This document shows, one piece after another, positions 43,777 through 52,743 of a stretch of DNA of 64,000 nucleotides. Position 1 is the stretch's first letter; each line of letters opens with the position of its first letter. A program made the position numbers and the translations under genes. Source of the DNA: Dyella_B sp035690825 (GTDB lineage Bacteria; Pseudomonadota; Gammaproteobacteria; Xanthomonadales; Rhodanobacteraceae); contig NZ_JBQCHP010000028.1 in assembly GCF_051954575.1 (NCBI RefSeq), positions 127,676 to 191,675 of the forward strand, in the 5' to 3' direction. The notes under the pieces were generated by a model. It saw only the letters and a program-made list of their open reading frames with translations. It was not told where the DNA came from and ran no database searches.

Positions 43777-46224
43777 TTATAACGCAATCACATCGCTCGC
43801 CGCCTTGCCGAACGCCGGCGGCCGATCTTCCAGCTTCGCGCCGAACTGCATGTTGGGCGCATCCGCCATATGGAATTCCAGCACGCCACCGGCGACCAGC
43901 TCTGCGTGGCTGATCCAGCTTTTCGTCCACGGCGCGCCGTTCCACGTCACCGACTTGATGTACGGTCGCTTCGGACCGTTGTCGAAGGTGCGGATCACCA
44001 GCTTGCGATTGCCGGGCAGTGCGATTTCCGCGTGATCCAGCACGGGACTGCCGAACACATAGTTGGTGCTGACCGGATCCACCGCATACAGGCCCAGCGC
44101 GCTCATCACGTACCACGCGCTCATCTGGCCGCAGTCTTCATTGCCGGCCAGGCCGTCGGGTTCCGGCGGATACATCGTTTCCAGCAACATGCGCACGCGT
44201 GCCTGCGTCTTGTAATGCGCGCCGGTATACGCGTAGAGAAACGCCACGTGATGGCTCGGCTCGTTGCCGTGCGCGTACTGGCCCACCATGCCGGCGATAT
44301 CCGGCGGCGCGTCGGGAGGCAGCTTGGGGCTGGTGGTGAACAGCTCGTCCAGCTTGCGTTCGAAGGCTTCCGGACTGCCGAACAAACCCATGTACGCGTA
44401 GAGGTCGTGCTGGTTGAGGAAGGTGGCCTGCCATGCGTTGGATTCGGTGAAATCGCGCCACTGTTGCGAATGGCCCATGCCGCGCGGATCGAATGGCTCC
44501 AGCCATTGTCCGTTCTCGCCGCGCGGACGGATAAAGCTCAGCTTGGTGTCGAACACGTTGCGATAATTGCGCGAGCGATGGCGCAATGCCTCGGCGAGGT
44601 CCCCTTCGCCCGCGGCATCGGCCAGGTGCGACACGGCCCAGTCGTCATAGGCGTATTCCAGTGTCTTGCTGGTCGCCTCCGGTTCCTTGTCGCTGGGGAT
44701 ATAGCCGAGCTTGCGGTAGTAGGTGAGGCCGCGGTAATCGTCGTCCATCGCACGCTTGCGATAGATCGGCCACGCGCGCGCGTAGTCGATGCCGGTGAAG
44801 CCCTTGGCATGTGCTTCGGCCAGCACCACCGCGGAGTGGTAGCCGATCATGCAACCGGTCTCCACGCCCTGCAGCGGCCACACCGGCGGGCCGTCCGGAC
44901 TTTCCGCCGCCATGCGCACCAGTCCGTTGACCAGGTCGGGCACGCGATCGGGTTGATACAGGGTCAGCAGCGGATGCAGCGCGCGATAGGTGTCCCACAG
45001 CGAATAGGTGCTGTAGTTGTTCTGTCCTTGCGGCAAGTGATGGATGGCCAGGTCCATGCCGCGATAACGGCCATCGACGTCGCTGAATAGGGTAGGCGCG
45101 AGCATGGTGTGGTACAGCGAACTGTAGAACACGCGCAGCGTGCGCTCGGATGATGACTCCACGCGGATACGGCTCAGCTCGCGCTCCCACGTTTCTGCCG
45201 CGGCCTGCTGGACGGCGTTGAAATCCCAACCCGGAATTTCCGTATCGAGATTGCGCAGCGCACCGTCGATATCGACCGCAGAGATGCCCACCTTTATCAG
45301 CAGCGGCTCCTTGGCGATGTCGTCGATATGCAGCGCAGCCTTCAGATGCGTGCCCTTGAGCTCGCTGCTGCCGCTGGGCGCCGCAACATCTTCGGAATAC
45401 AGCGTCGCCTTCGAAAACGGCCGCGATACTTTCAGCGCGAAATACAGATAACGCCCCTGCGCCCATTCATACGCACGCCGGCCACCGACCAGCGTATCGT
45501 TGCCGACCAGGCGCAGCTCCACATCGCTGAGCTTCAACGGATCTTTGCCGAAGTGATAGCCATGCGCGAAATCGATCAGCAGATGCCCGCTGCCGGCGTT
45601 CTTGAAGGTGTAACGATGGATGCCCGCGCGCAGCGTGGTCGTCAGCTCGGCGAGAATGTCATGGTCGATCAAATGCACGCTGTAATAACCGGGCCGTGCG
45701 TGCTCAGCGCTAAAGCGCGAACGGTAGCCGCGGCCGGGATGCGCCTTGCTGTGTTCGGTAAGCGGCGGCTCCGACGGGGTTACACCATCGAAACGCGAAC
45801 GATAGTTCACGTTCGGCAAGCCGCGATCGCCCGGCTGCAGCAGCACTTCACCCTGCGCCGGCATCACCAGTACGTCCAGCATGTCCGATGCGCCGGTGCC
45901 GCTCAGGTGCGTGTGCGAAAAGCCCATGATCGAGCCGTCGTGCTGGTGATAACCCGAACACGCATCCCAGCCGGTGTCGTTGGTATCGGGGCTCAGCTGC
46001 ATCATGCCGAACGGCAGCGTCGCGCCCGGGTACGTATGCCCATGCCCGCCGGTGCCGACGAACACATCCACATATTTCGATACGCCCCCCGCCTTTGCCG
46101 CCACGCTACCGCCGGCCTTGGAAGCCGCACCCGCGCTGCCGGCGACCCGCGCCAACGCCGGCAACGGCCCACCCAGCGCAGCCACCGTCCCCAAGCCCTG
46201 CAAGAACCTTCGACGTGACACCAT
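43777..46224 (-). CDS. GH92 alpha-1,2/1,3-mannosidase, Tat-exported
   Basis: An 815-residue GH92 enzyme, a Ca2+-dependent inverting exo-alpha-mannosidase acting on high-mannose N-glycans or mannan. A Tat signal (SRRRFLQGLGTVAALGG) opens it; the family motifs are YVDVFVGTGGHGHTYPGA, GFSHTHLSGTGASDM, FTESNAWQATF, and GNEDCGQMSAWYVMSALGLY (Glu696). Length is normal. ATG 46224 has GGGGAG upstream. Downstream lies the TonB-receptor remnant; upstream, on the same strand, a signalling operon and two other mannosidases. Confidence 0.92.
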   Translation of the reverse strand: MVSRRRFLQGLGTVAALGGPLPALARVAGSAGAASKAGGSVAAKAGGVSKYVDVFVGTGGHGHTYPGATLPFGMMQLSPDTNDTGWDACSGYHQHDGSIMGFSHTHLSGTGASDMLDVLVMPAQGEVLLQPGDRGLPNVNYRSRFDGVTPSEPPLTEHSKAHPGRGYRSRFSAEHARPGYYSVHLIDHDILAELTTTLRAGIHRYTFKNAGSGHLLIDFAHGYHFGKDPLKLSDVELRLVGNDTLVGGRRAYEWAQGRYLYFALKVSRPFSKATLYSEDVAAPSGSSELKGTHLKAALHIDDIAKEPLLIKVGISAVDIDGALRNLDTEIPGWDFNAVQQAAAETWERELSRIRVESSSERTLRVFYSSLYHTMLAPTLFSDVDGRYRGMDLAIHHLPQGQNNYSTYSLWDTYRALHPLLTLYQPDRVPDLVNGLVRMAAESPDGPPVWPLQGVETGCMIGYHSAVVLAEAHAKGFTGIDYARAWPIYRKRAMDDDYRGLTYYRKLGYIPSDKEPEATSKTLEYAYDDWAVSHLADAAGEGDLAEALRHRSRNYRNVFDTKLSFIRPRGENGQWLEPFDPRGMGHSQQWRDFTESNAWQATFLNQHDLYAYMGLFGSPEAFERKLDELFTTSPKLPPDAPPDIAGMVGQYAHGNEPSHHVAFLYAYTGAHYKTQARVRMLLETMYPPEPDGLAGNEDCGQMSAWYVMSALGLYAVDPVSTNYVFGSPVLDHAEIALPGNRKLVIRTFDNGPKRPYIKSVTWNGAPWTKSWISHAELVAGGVLEFHMADAPNMQFGAKLEDRPPAFGKAASDVIAL

Positions 46225-46522
46225 GACGCTACTCCCCGGATTTTCTCGTTGTCGTATGAAAAGCACAGGCGCCGGCGAAAACTTGCGGGAAATCCATCGC
46301 GAGCGCGCATCTCACCTAAGTCCAGCCGGCAACCCCGGGGCCACCGGCCGTTTCCCGACTGTAAACGAAAAATTTGCCTCGATCCAAATTTTGCTTGGAC
46401 GGCGATGCGGCGGACGATTCGTAGGCGTTCTTCCTGTCGCTTTATGCTGCGATGCAGCTTTCTGCAGGCCGGGAGGGAATGGTTTTCGCGCCATCGAGTT
46501 AGCTGGGGACGATCACGCCGCC
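46225..46522. other. 298-bp region upstream of GH92
   Basis: No coding frame or RNA is supported. It should hold the GH92 promoter, since the upstream EAL gene ends at 46523 and the region has AT-richer stretches near 46375-46395. Confidence 0.4.
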
Positions 46523-48193
46523 TCAGCGCATATGCCGCAAAAACTCCGCCTCCGGCCGCGGCTGCCCAAGCAGGTAGCCCTGCACGAACGGGCAACCCAA
46601 TTCCCGCAGCACGGCCAGCTCGTCGTCGTGCTCGACGCCTTCCACGATCACCGTCAGCCCAAGCGAATGGGCCATGCTCACCATCGATTCGAGCAGGCGG
46701 CGCATTTGCGGATTGATGCCGATGCCGGTGACGAAGCTGCGGTCGATTTTCATGGTGTCGCAAGGCAGCAGGCTGACGTGGCTCAGCGATGAGAAGCCAG
46801 TGCCGAAGTCGTCCAGCGCCACGTGCACGCCGAGCGCGCGCAGGGATTGCAGGGCGCTTACGCACGAAGGCATATCCGCCACGTACAGGCGCTCGGTAAG
46901 CTCCACCGCCAGATGTCTGCGTACCGTGTCGGAAAGATCGCCGCCAAGAATTTCCAGCACCCGGCCCGATGCCAGGCTGCGTGCGGTGATGTTGACGTGC
47001 AGGCGGAAGTAAGGCGGCAGGTTTCCGTTCCATGTCACCAGACTATGGATGGCTTGCTCCATCACCCATGCGTCGATGCGGCTCATCAACGGCGTGTGCT
47101 CGATCGCATCGAGAAACTGGCCCGGCGCGAGCACGCCGCGTTCGGGATGGTTCCAACGCAGCAGGGCCTCGGCGCCGACCGGACGCGGATCGCCGTGGAC
47201 CGCGAAAATCGGCTGGAAGTAGAGCACCAGCTCGTCGCGCTCAAGGCCTTCTTCCAGTTGCTGATGAATGGCCAGGGCCGTGCGCGTGCGCGTGCGCAGC
47301 GTGGGATCGGCGAGCACCACGCGCTCTTCGTCCAGCGGATCGATGCGCGCCGCTTCGTTCATGGCCAGGCGCAGTAGTTCCACCGCCTCGATCGGAGCGC
47401 TCTGGGCGGACCAGATCGCGATGCTGGCGGTCAGTGCGTGCACCGAACTGAGCGCCGGCGATGAAACCTGCGGCGTCATGCCAAGCGCGGCCTGCACGTC
47501 CAGCACCAGTTGCTGGTCGGCCTGGGTATCGGGCACCAGCCAGCCCAGCATGTCTTCGGCGACGCGCGCGACGGTATCCACCTGGCTCCAGCGCGCGGTG
47601 ATGTGCGCGGCGAGCGTCCGCAGGAACCCCGCGGCCTGGCTTTCGTCGGTGCCGAGCGCGAGGTTGGCGTGGTTGTTACAGGCCACCGCCACCAGCGCCA
47701 GCGGCCGGCCGGTGACCATCATGCGTTCCGTGCGTTCGACCAGCGCAGCACGATTGGGCAGGCCGGTCTGTGCATCGAAATGGGACAGGAAGGCATTCTC
47801 GACGGCGCGCAGGCGACGGCGCTCCAGCACCGCCGCGATACGCGCACGCAGCAAAGGCATCACGACTGGCTTGGCCAGGTAGTCTTCCGCGCCCATCTCG
47901 ATGCATTGCGCGGCGGCGTCCATGGTGTCATGGGCGGAAATCATGAGCACGGAGATATCGCGCAGCTGCGCATTCGCGCGCATCGTGCGCAACACGCTGA
48001 TGCCGTCGGTGCCGGGCATCATCACATCCAGCAGCATGATGTCGGGCGGCTGGCGCAAGGCTTCGGCCAACCCGGCTTCGCCATCGCGCGCCTCGGCGAC
48101 GTGTTGAAACCCCAATTGCTTGAGCCGCTTGCGCAGCATGAAGCGGCTGCTTTCGTCATCGTCCACGATGAGAACGCGCGCATCCGGGCTCAC
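46523..48193 (-). CDS. response regulator with degenerate GGDEF and EAL phosphodiesterase
   Basis: A 556-residue protein: receiver (Asp56 in MLLDVMMPGTDG), a GGDEF domain that is degenerate (AEDMLGW at the site) and an intact EAL domain with AEALLRW (Glu342), HVNITARSL, LDDFGTGFSSL and VEGVEH. It should hydrolyse cyclic-di-GMP under control of phosphorylation. The GTG start at 48193 is chosen because GGAGG lies 10 nt upstream and the GTGA overlaps the stop of the receiver gene. Last gene of a three-gene operon. Confidence 0.88.
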   Translation of the reverse strand: MSPDARVLIVDDDESSRFMLRKRLKQLGFQHVAEARDGEAGLAEALRQPPDIMLLDVMMPGTDGISVLRTMRANAQLRDISVLMISAHDTMDAAAQCIEMGAEDYLAKPVVMPLLRARIAAVLERRRLRAVENAFLSHFDAQTGLPNRAALVERTERMMVTGRPLALVAVACNNHANLALGTDESQAAGFLRTLAAHITARWSQVDTVARVAEDMLGWLVPDTQADQQLVLDVQAALGMTPQVSSPALSSVHALTASIAIWSAQSAPIEAVELLRLAMNEAARIDPLDEERVVLADPTLRTRTRTALAIHQQLEEGLERDELVLYFQPIFAVHGDPRPVGAEALLRWNHPERGVLAPGQFLDAIEHTPLMSRIDAWVMEQAIHSLVTWNGNLPPYFRLHVNITARSLASGRVLEILGGDLSDTVRRHLAVELTERLYVADMPSCVSALQSLRALGVHVALDDFGTGFSSLSHVSLLPCDTMKIDRSFVTGIGINPQMRRLLESMVSMAHSLGLTVIVEGVEHDDELAVLRELGCPFVQGYLLGQPRPEAEFLRHMR

Positions 48194-48579
48194 GACGGGT
48201 TGTCCTCCAGGCTGTCGTGCCTGATCACGCGATCGAGGGTATCGAGCAAGGTCGGAAAATCGATCGGCTTGGGCACGAACGCATTGGCGCCCGCCTGCAT
48301 GGCACCGAGTATGTCGTCCTCCATCACGTGCGCGGACAGCACGATCACCGGTACATCGCTGGTCAACGGATTGGCGCGCAGCTTCTGCAGCACATCCAGG
48401 CCGTTCATGCCGGGCAGGTTGATATCCAGCAGCACCGCGTCCGGACGTTTCCATACCGCATCGATAAGCGCCTTCTCGCCGTCCTCGACGTGGCGCATTT
48501 CGATGCCATGGCGCTGCAGGCGGCGTCGGAGCATGTAGGCGTTGTCTTCTTCGTCCTCGACGTAGAGCACGATGGTCAT
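48190..48579 (-). CDS. single-domain response regulator
   Basis: A 129-residue receiver without output domain (Asp52 in VLLDINLPGMNG; Lys in FVPKPIDFPTL). It begins in an ATGA overlap with the kinase stop and its stop overlaps the EAL gene GTG, so kinase, receiver and EAL gene are one coupled unit. It may relay phosphate between the kinase and the EAL protein. Confidence 0.9.
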   Translation of the reverse strand: MTIVLYVEDEEDNAYMLRRRLQRHGIEMRHVEDGEKALIDAVWKRPDAVLLDINLPGMNGLDVLQKLRANPLTSDVPVIVLSAHVMEDDILGAMQAGANAFVPKPIDFPTLLDTLDRVIRHDSLEDNPS

Positions 48580-50717
48580 GGCGATGCTTTCACCTCGTTC
48601 TCGTTCGTCGGAATCTGCAAGCGGTCCAGCAGCTGATGGACGCGCTGGATGACATCGGCAAGATCGGACTCGCCCTTGCGAACCAGCAGCACGGCGCGCT
48701 CATATAAACTGCGCGAGATTTCCGGCGTGATGTCCGCCGCCGTCACCAGCATGATCGGCACTGGTGCGAGTGTCGGTTCGACGCGCATCGCCTCGATCAC
48801 CGCCAGGCCGTCCATGCCGGGCATGACCATGTCCAGCAGCAACAGGTCGGGTGGATGGCTGCGCATCATGTCCAGGGCCTGCTCGCCATTGGGCGCGGTA
48901 TCCACCTGGTGGCCCGCCTGGCGCAGCACGTTGGCGATCGAATCACGATAGAAATCGTCGTCGTCCACCACCAGCAGGGAACTGCTCCTGGCAGCGCCCA
49001 CGAAGCGTTGCACCAGATGGCTCAGGTGATCGCGATCGAACGGCTTGGTCAGGTGCTCCACCACGCCAAGCACGCCAGTGCGCTGATCCGGATCGGTCAC
49101 CGTGCAGAGGATCACCGGCAGCTCGGCGTGGTCGGGATCGGCGCGGATGGCGGCGAGCACATCCCAGCCGGTCATGTCGCCCAGCAGAATATCCAGCACC
49201 ATCACCGCCGGCCGCAGCGACCGCGTCAGCGCCAGCGCCTCCTGCCCGGATGCTGCGCTGACCACGTTGATGCCCTCGCGTTGCAGTGCATTGCGCACCA
49301 GGCTGCAGGCGTCGGGATCGTCGTCCACCACCAGCACCACCGGATTGCGTCCTTGTGCGGCCAGCGCCTCGCCCGCCAGCGACTTGGGTCGCATCTCCGC
49401 GTTTTCGATATCGCCGATCGGCAAGGTGACGGTGAACACGCTGCCGTACTGGATATCGCTGCTGACGTCGATGCGTCCGCGCATCAGGCCAAGCAATTGG
49501 CGCGAAATGGTAAGCCCCAGGCCGGAGCCGCCGAAGCGCCGCGCAATGGACCGATCGGCCTGTTCGAACGGTTCGAAAATACGTTGCAGCTGCTCGCCGG
49601 TCATGCCGATGCCGGTATCGGATACGGCGATATGCAATTGATCGTCGCGCGCGGAGACCGCCACCCTCACTTCGCCGTTACGCGTGAACTTGATTGCGTT
49701 GCCGATCAGGTTGAGCAGCACCTGCCGCAGCCGCGTCGCGTCGATGCAGGCCAGATCCACCTCGGGCGCGATCTGCAGCACCAGCTTGTTGCCGTTTGAC
49801 CGCGCCAGCGTCTGCATGGTGTTGATCACGCTTTCGAGCAGCGACTGCATATGCACGACTTCGGTGTGCAGCTCCACGCGGCCCGATTCGATGCGGGAGA
49901 TATCCAGGATGTCGTTGATCAGCGACAGCAGATGGCGCCCGGCGTTGACCACGCGCTGCATGGTCTCGGCCGTTTCGTTGTCCTCGCGCTCCTCGGCCTG
50001 TTCCAGCGTGAGCTCGCTGAGACCAATGATGCTGTTGAGCGGCGTGCGCAGCTCATGGCTCATGTTGGCCAGGAACAGCGACTTGGCCTGGTTGGCCGAT
50101 TCGGCTTGGGCCTTGGCCGTGCGCAGCTCTTGTTCCATATGCATGCGCTGTGTGAAATCCATCGAAATCACGCCAATGCCGGCCACGGTGCCGCGTTCGC
50201 CGGTGACCGGAAAACGCGTGGTCAGCAAGGTATAGGAGCCGCCGAGGTAATTGACCTGTTCCTCGCAGGCGGTGATGCGCCCACCCTCGACGACCTCGTG
50301 GTCATGCTGGTGGATCAAGGCAGCGGTCTCCGGCGTGGCGACGACGTCGACGGTATGGCCCAGTATTTCCTGCGCCGGCCGGCCCATGAGTTTGGCGGCG
50401 GCTTCGTTGATGCGCAGGATGCGCCCGTTGGTGTCCTTTACCTTCATCGCCAGGTTGGAGTGCTGGAAGATGTCTTCCAGCAGGTGCACGCTGCTGCGCA
50501 TCTCCTGCTGCACTCGGTGAAAACGCCAGCGCAGATGCACCAGCCATGCGGCCAGTATCAGCACCAGCAGTACCAAGCCACCGATCAGGTAGTCGCTGTG
50601 GCCCGCCGTAGCGGTGCTGGCGGGTTCCGATTGCGCTGCGAACAAAGGCAAGCTGACGAAGAGCAGCCCACTTCCCCCGATACTGCTCATCCTGCCGGCC
50701 AGAATAGGTCGCTTCAA
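48576..50717 (-). CDS. hybrid sensor histidine kinase with two receivers
   Basis: A 713-residue hybrid kinase: signal-like segment and TM (to about residue 70), PAS domain, H-box SHELRTPLNS (His221), an ATPase with NAIKFTRNGE, DTGIGMT and GGSGLGLTISRQLL, then two receivers with Asp509 (VLDILLGDMTG) and Asp629 (LLLDMVMPGMDG). The TTG at 50717 is chosen because GGGGGAG lies 5 nt upstream; GTG 50720 is too close to it. First gene of the operon; its sensing input is unknown. Confidence 0.88.
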   Translation of the reverse strand: MKRPILAGRMSSIGGSGLLFVSLPLFAAQSEPASTATAGHSDYLIGGLVLLVLILAAWLVHLRWRFHRVQQEMRSSVHLLEDIFQHSNLAMKVKDTNGRILRINEAAAKLMGRPAQEILGHTVDVVATPETAALIHQHDHEVVEGGRITACEEQVNYLGGSYTLLTTRFPVTGERGTVAGIGVISMDFTQRMHMEQELRTAKAQAESANQAKSLFLANMSHELRTPLNSIIGLSELTLEQAEEREDNETAETMQRVVNAGRHLLSLINDILDISRIESGRVELHTEVVHMQSLLESVINTMQTLARSNGNKLVLQIAPEVDLACIDATRLRQVLLNLIGNAIKFTRNGEVRVAVSARDDQLHIAVSDTGIGMTGEQLQRIFEPFEQADRSIARRFGGSGLGLTISRQLLGLMRGRIDVSSDIQYGSVFTVTLPIGDIENAEMRPKSLAGEALAAQGRNPVVLVVDDDPDACSLVRNALQREGINVVSAASGQEALALTRSLRPAVMVLDILLGDMTGWDVLAAIRADPDHAELPVILCTVTDPDQRTGVLGVVEHLTKPFDRDHLSHLVQRFVGAARSSSLLVVDDDDFYRDSIANVLRQAGHQVDTAPNGEQALDMMRSHPPDLLLLDMVMPGMDGLAVIEAMRVEPTLAPVPIMLVTAADITPEISRSLYERAVLLVRKGESDLADVIQRVHQLLDRLQIPTNENEVKASP

Positions 50718-51047
50718 CACGGCTCCCCCAGTAACCCGCAATGTCGTTTTCCCTGTGCGCGGGATGGCGCAGTAGCCCCATGGTATCGCTTGTCGCGGGC
50801 GATGAAAGCGTGCGGAAAAAAGGGCTTCGGCGCGCTGGCTGGATGGGCATGCTACCGATGCCGATACCACTGCTTGCGACGTGAAATGCTCGTGAAGACG
50901 ACGTGCAGGACGAAGGTGGCCGCATGGTTTGCGGATGCAGCATGCAAGCGCCCATACGTGACCTTGTCCCGTCGAGCGAAGGGCCGCGGGTGCGCATGCG
51001 CATGCGGCAGCGCCACATCAGGGGAGGTGCGTCGAGAGCCGGCTCGC
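50718..51047. other. region between hybrid kinase and GH125
   Basis: About 330 bp without a supported gene, the promoter region of the kinase operon. A GTAG repeat starts at its end (51048). Confidence 0.45.
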
Positions 51048-51120
51048 GTAGGTGGGCTGCAAACCCCCAACATCGCCATATATGACGTGCCCGAACGTTG
51101 GGGTTTTCACCCCAACCTAC
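51048..51120. repeat. GTAG palindromic doublet, copy 4
   Basis: Begins GTAGGTGGGCTGCAAACCCC and ends GTTTTCACCCCAACCTAC. It contains the TAG stop of the GH125 gene (51117-51119). Confidence 0.85.
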
Positions 51121-52559
51121 AGGGGATTGCGCAGCAGGGCGGGATAGCGCTGCTGCACATCGATGATCAGCTCGCCGAACAAGGTATTCGCCCACGCGAA
51201 CCAGCTGCGCGTGAAATGCGCCGGATCGTCCTGGTCGAAGGTCTCATGGATGAAGCCGGTCCCCGCGTCCGTATCGCGCAGCCATTTCAGGCATTGCCGC
51301 ACCTCGGCCACCTCGCTGCCGGTCTGCGCATACATCATGATCGACATCGGCCAGATCATGCGCAGCCCTTCATGCGGCCCGCCGATACCCTCGGCCGCCT
51401 TGCCGCGGAAGAAATACGGATTACGTGGACTCCATACCAGCTCGCGCGTGTGGCGATACAGTGAATCATTCCGATCGCAGCAGCCCAGGTACGGCAAACC
51501 GAGCAGGCTGGGGACGTTGGCGTCGTCCATGAAAAGCTGGTTGCCGAAACCGTCGATCTCGTACGCCCAGAATTCGCGGCCAGCGTCGTCGTGCATGCGG
51601 CCGTCCTTGTGCACGGCCTGTTCCACTTCGTTCGCCAACGCTTCGCATTCGCCGGCGAACGACGCGTCCTGGTGCAGACCGCGGCTCATCTGCGCAAGTT
51701 GCCGCAGGCTGTGCACCGCAAACAGATTGGCGGGCACGAACAACGGGTACGTGCATGCATCGTCCGACGGTCGGAACATCGAATGAATCATCCCGTTCGG
51801 CCGCGTGGGATTGCCGTAGCCGCCGAGCATCTGCGTTTCAGTGGGTATCTCTGAGGCACGCTGGAAATGATACGGCCCCTTGTCGTGCTTGCGTTGCTGC
51901 TCGCGGAAGGTCTTGAGCACCAGGCGCATCGCTTCGCGCCAATCGTCGTCGAACGGCTCGGTATCGCCGGTGGCCTGCCAGTAGCTGTGTGCAAGGCGAA
52001 TGGGATAGCACAGCGAATCGATCTCCCACTTGCGCTCGCCCACGCCTGGTTTCATGTCCGTCACGTCGTTCACCGCCCACTTCAGCGGCTTGGCGTGCGG
52101 ATCGGGCATGAAGGCGTTGGCGTAGGGATCGATGCGAATGCAGCGCGCCTGGCGGCGGATCAGGCCGCGGAACAGCCGTTGCAACGCCTTGTCGTTCTTC
52201 GCCAGCGGAATGTATGGCACCACCTGCGCGGAGGAATCGCGCAGCCACATCGCGTCGATGTCGCCGGTGATCACGAAGGTGTCCGGCTTGCCTTCGAGCG
52301 TGCCCAGTTCCACCGTGGTGTCGAGCGTGTTGGGGTAGCAGTTCTCGAACATCCACGCGAGTTTGGGATCGGCGATGGATGCCTTGACGGCGGCGAGCTG
52401 GTGCTCGACGGCGTCACTGACGAACTTGCGCTTGGCCAGCGGCGGACGTTGGCTGGTGTATGCGGCCTGACTGTTGGCCAGTGCGGGTAGCGCGAAGCTG
52501 GACATGCCTGCGGCCGTGGCCGTGCCTAGCAACTTGAGAAAATCGCGGCGGGTGGACAT
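51117..52559 (-). CDS. GH125 exo-alpha-1,6-mannosidase, Tat-exported
   Basis: A 480-residue GH125 enzyme, a metal-independent exo-alpha-1,6-mannosidase. A Tat signal (STRRDFLKLLGTATAAG) opens it. Family motifs include FVITGDIDAMWLRDSSAQV, YANAFMPDP, KWEIDSLCYPIRLAHSYW, GMIHSMFRPSDDACTYP and TGFIHETFDQDDPAHFTRSW (with acidic residues for catalysis). It acts on alpha-1,6-mannose after GH92 has removed others. The ATG at 52559 follows GGAGAAGGA. The TAG stop lies in repeat 51048-51120. GH2 is upstream on the same strand. Confidence 0.9.
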   Translation of the reverse strand: MSTRRDFLKLLGTATAAGMSSFALPALANSQAAYTSQRPPLAKRKFVSDAVEHQLAAVKASIADPKLAWMFENCYPNTLDTTVELGTLEGKPDTFVITGDIDAMWLRDSSAQVVPYIPLAKNDKALQRLFRGLIRRQARCIRIDPYANAFMPDPHAKPLKWAVNDVTDMKPGVGERKWEIDSLCYPIRLAHSYWQATGDTEPFDDDWREAMRLVLKTFREQQRKHDKGPYHFQRASEIPTETQMLGGYGNPTRPNGMIHSMFRPSDDACTYPLFVPANLFAVHSLRQLAQMSRGLHQDASFAGECEALANEVEQAVHKDGRMHDDAGREFWAYEIDGFGNQLFMDDANVPSLLGLPYLGCCDRNDSLYRHTRELVWSPRNPYFFRGKAAEGIGGPHEGLRMIWPMSIMMYAQTGSEVAEVRQCLKWLRDTDAGTGFIHETFDQDDPAHFTRSWFAWANTLFGELIIDVQQRYPALLRNPL

Positions 52560-52588
52560 GGCGTTAATCCTTCTCCCTTTAGAAGCGA

Positions 52589-52706
52589 CGTCATTCCGGC
52601 GAAGGCCGGAATCCAGTGTCAATACGTTGTGCGAAGCACGCAAAAACCTGCGTTGTGTCCTTCGGACGTTTATTTGAACTGGATTCCGGCCTTCGCCGGA
52701 ATGACG
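52589..52706. repeat. CGTCATTCCGGC inverted repeat pair
   Basis: Left arm CGTCATTCCGGCGAAGGCCG and its inverse at the right end (CCGGCCTTCGCCGGAATGACG), about 60 bp apart, each itself a hairpin. Between the GH125 start and the GH2 stop. Confidence 0.8.
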
Positions 52707-52743
52707 AACGGAAAATGTGGCCCTAACGACGAGTAACGTGCTG

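Noticed and set aside
50840..51040. Small plus-strand frames between GH125 and the kinase
   Set aside because: No ribosome site, no family match, and composition like non-coding DNA.
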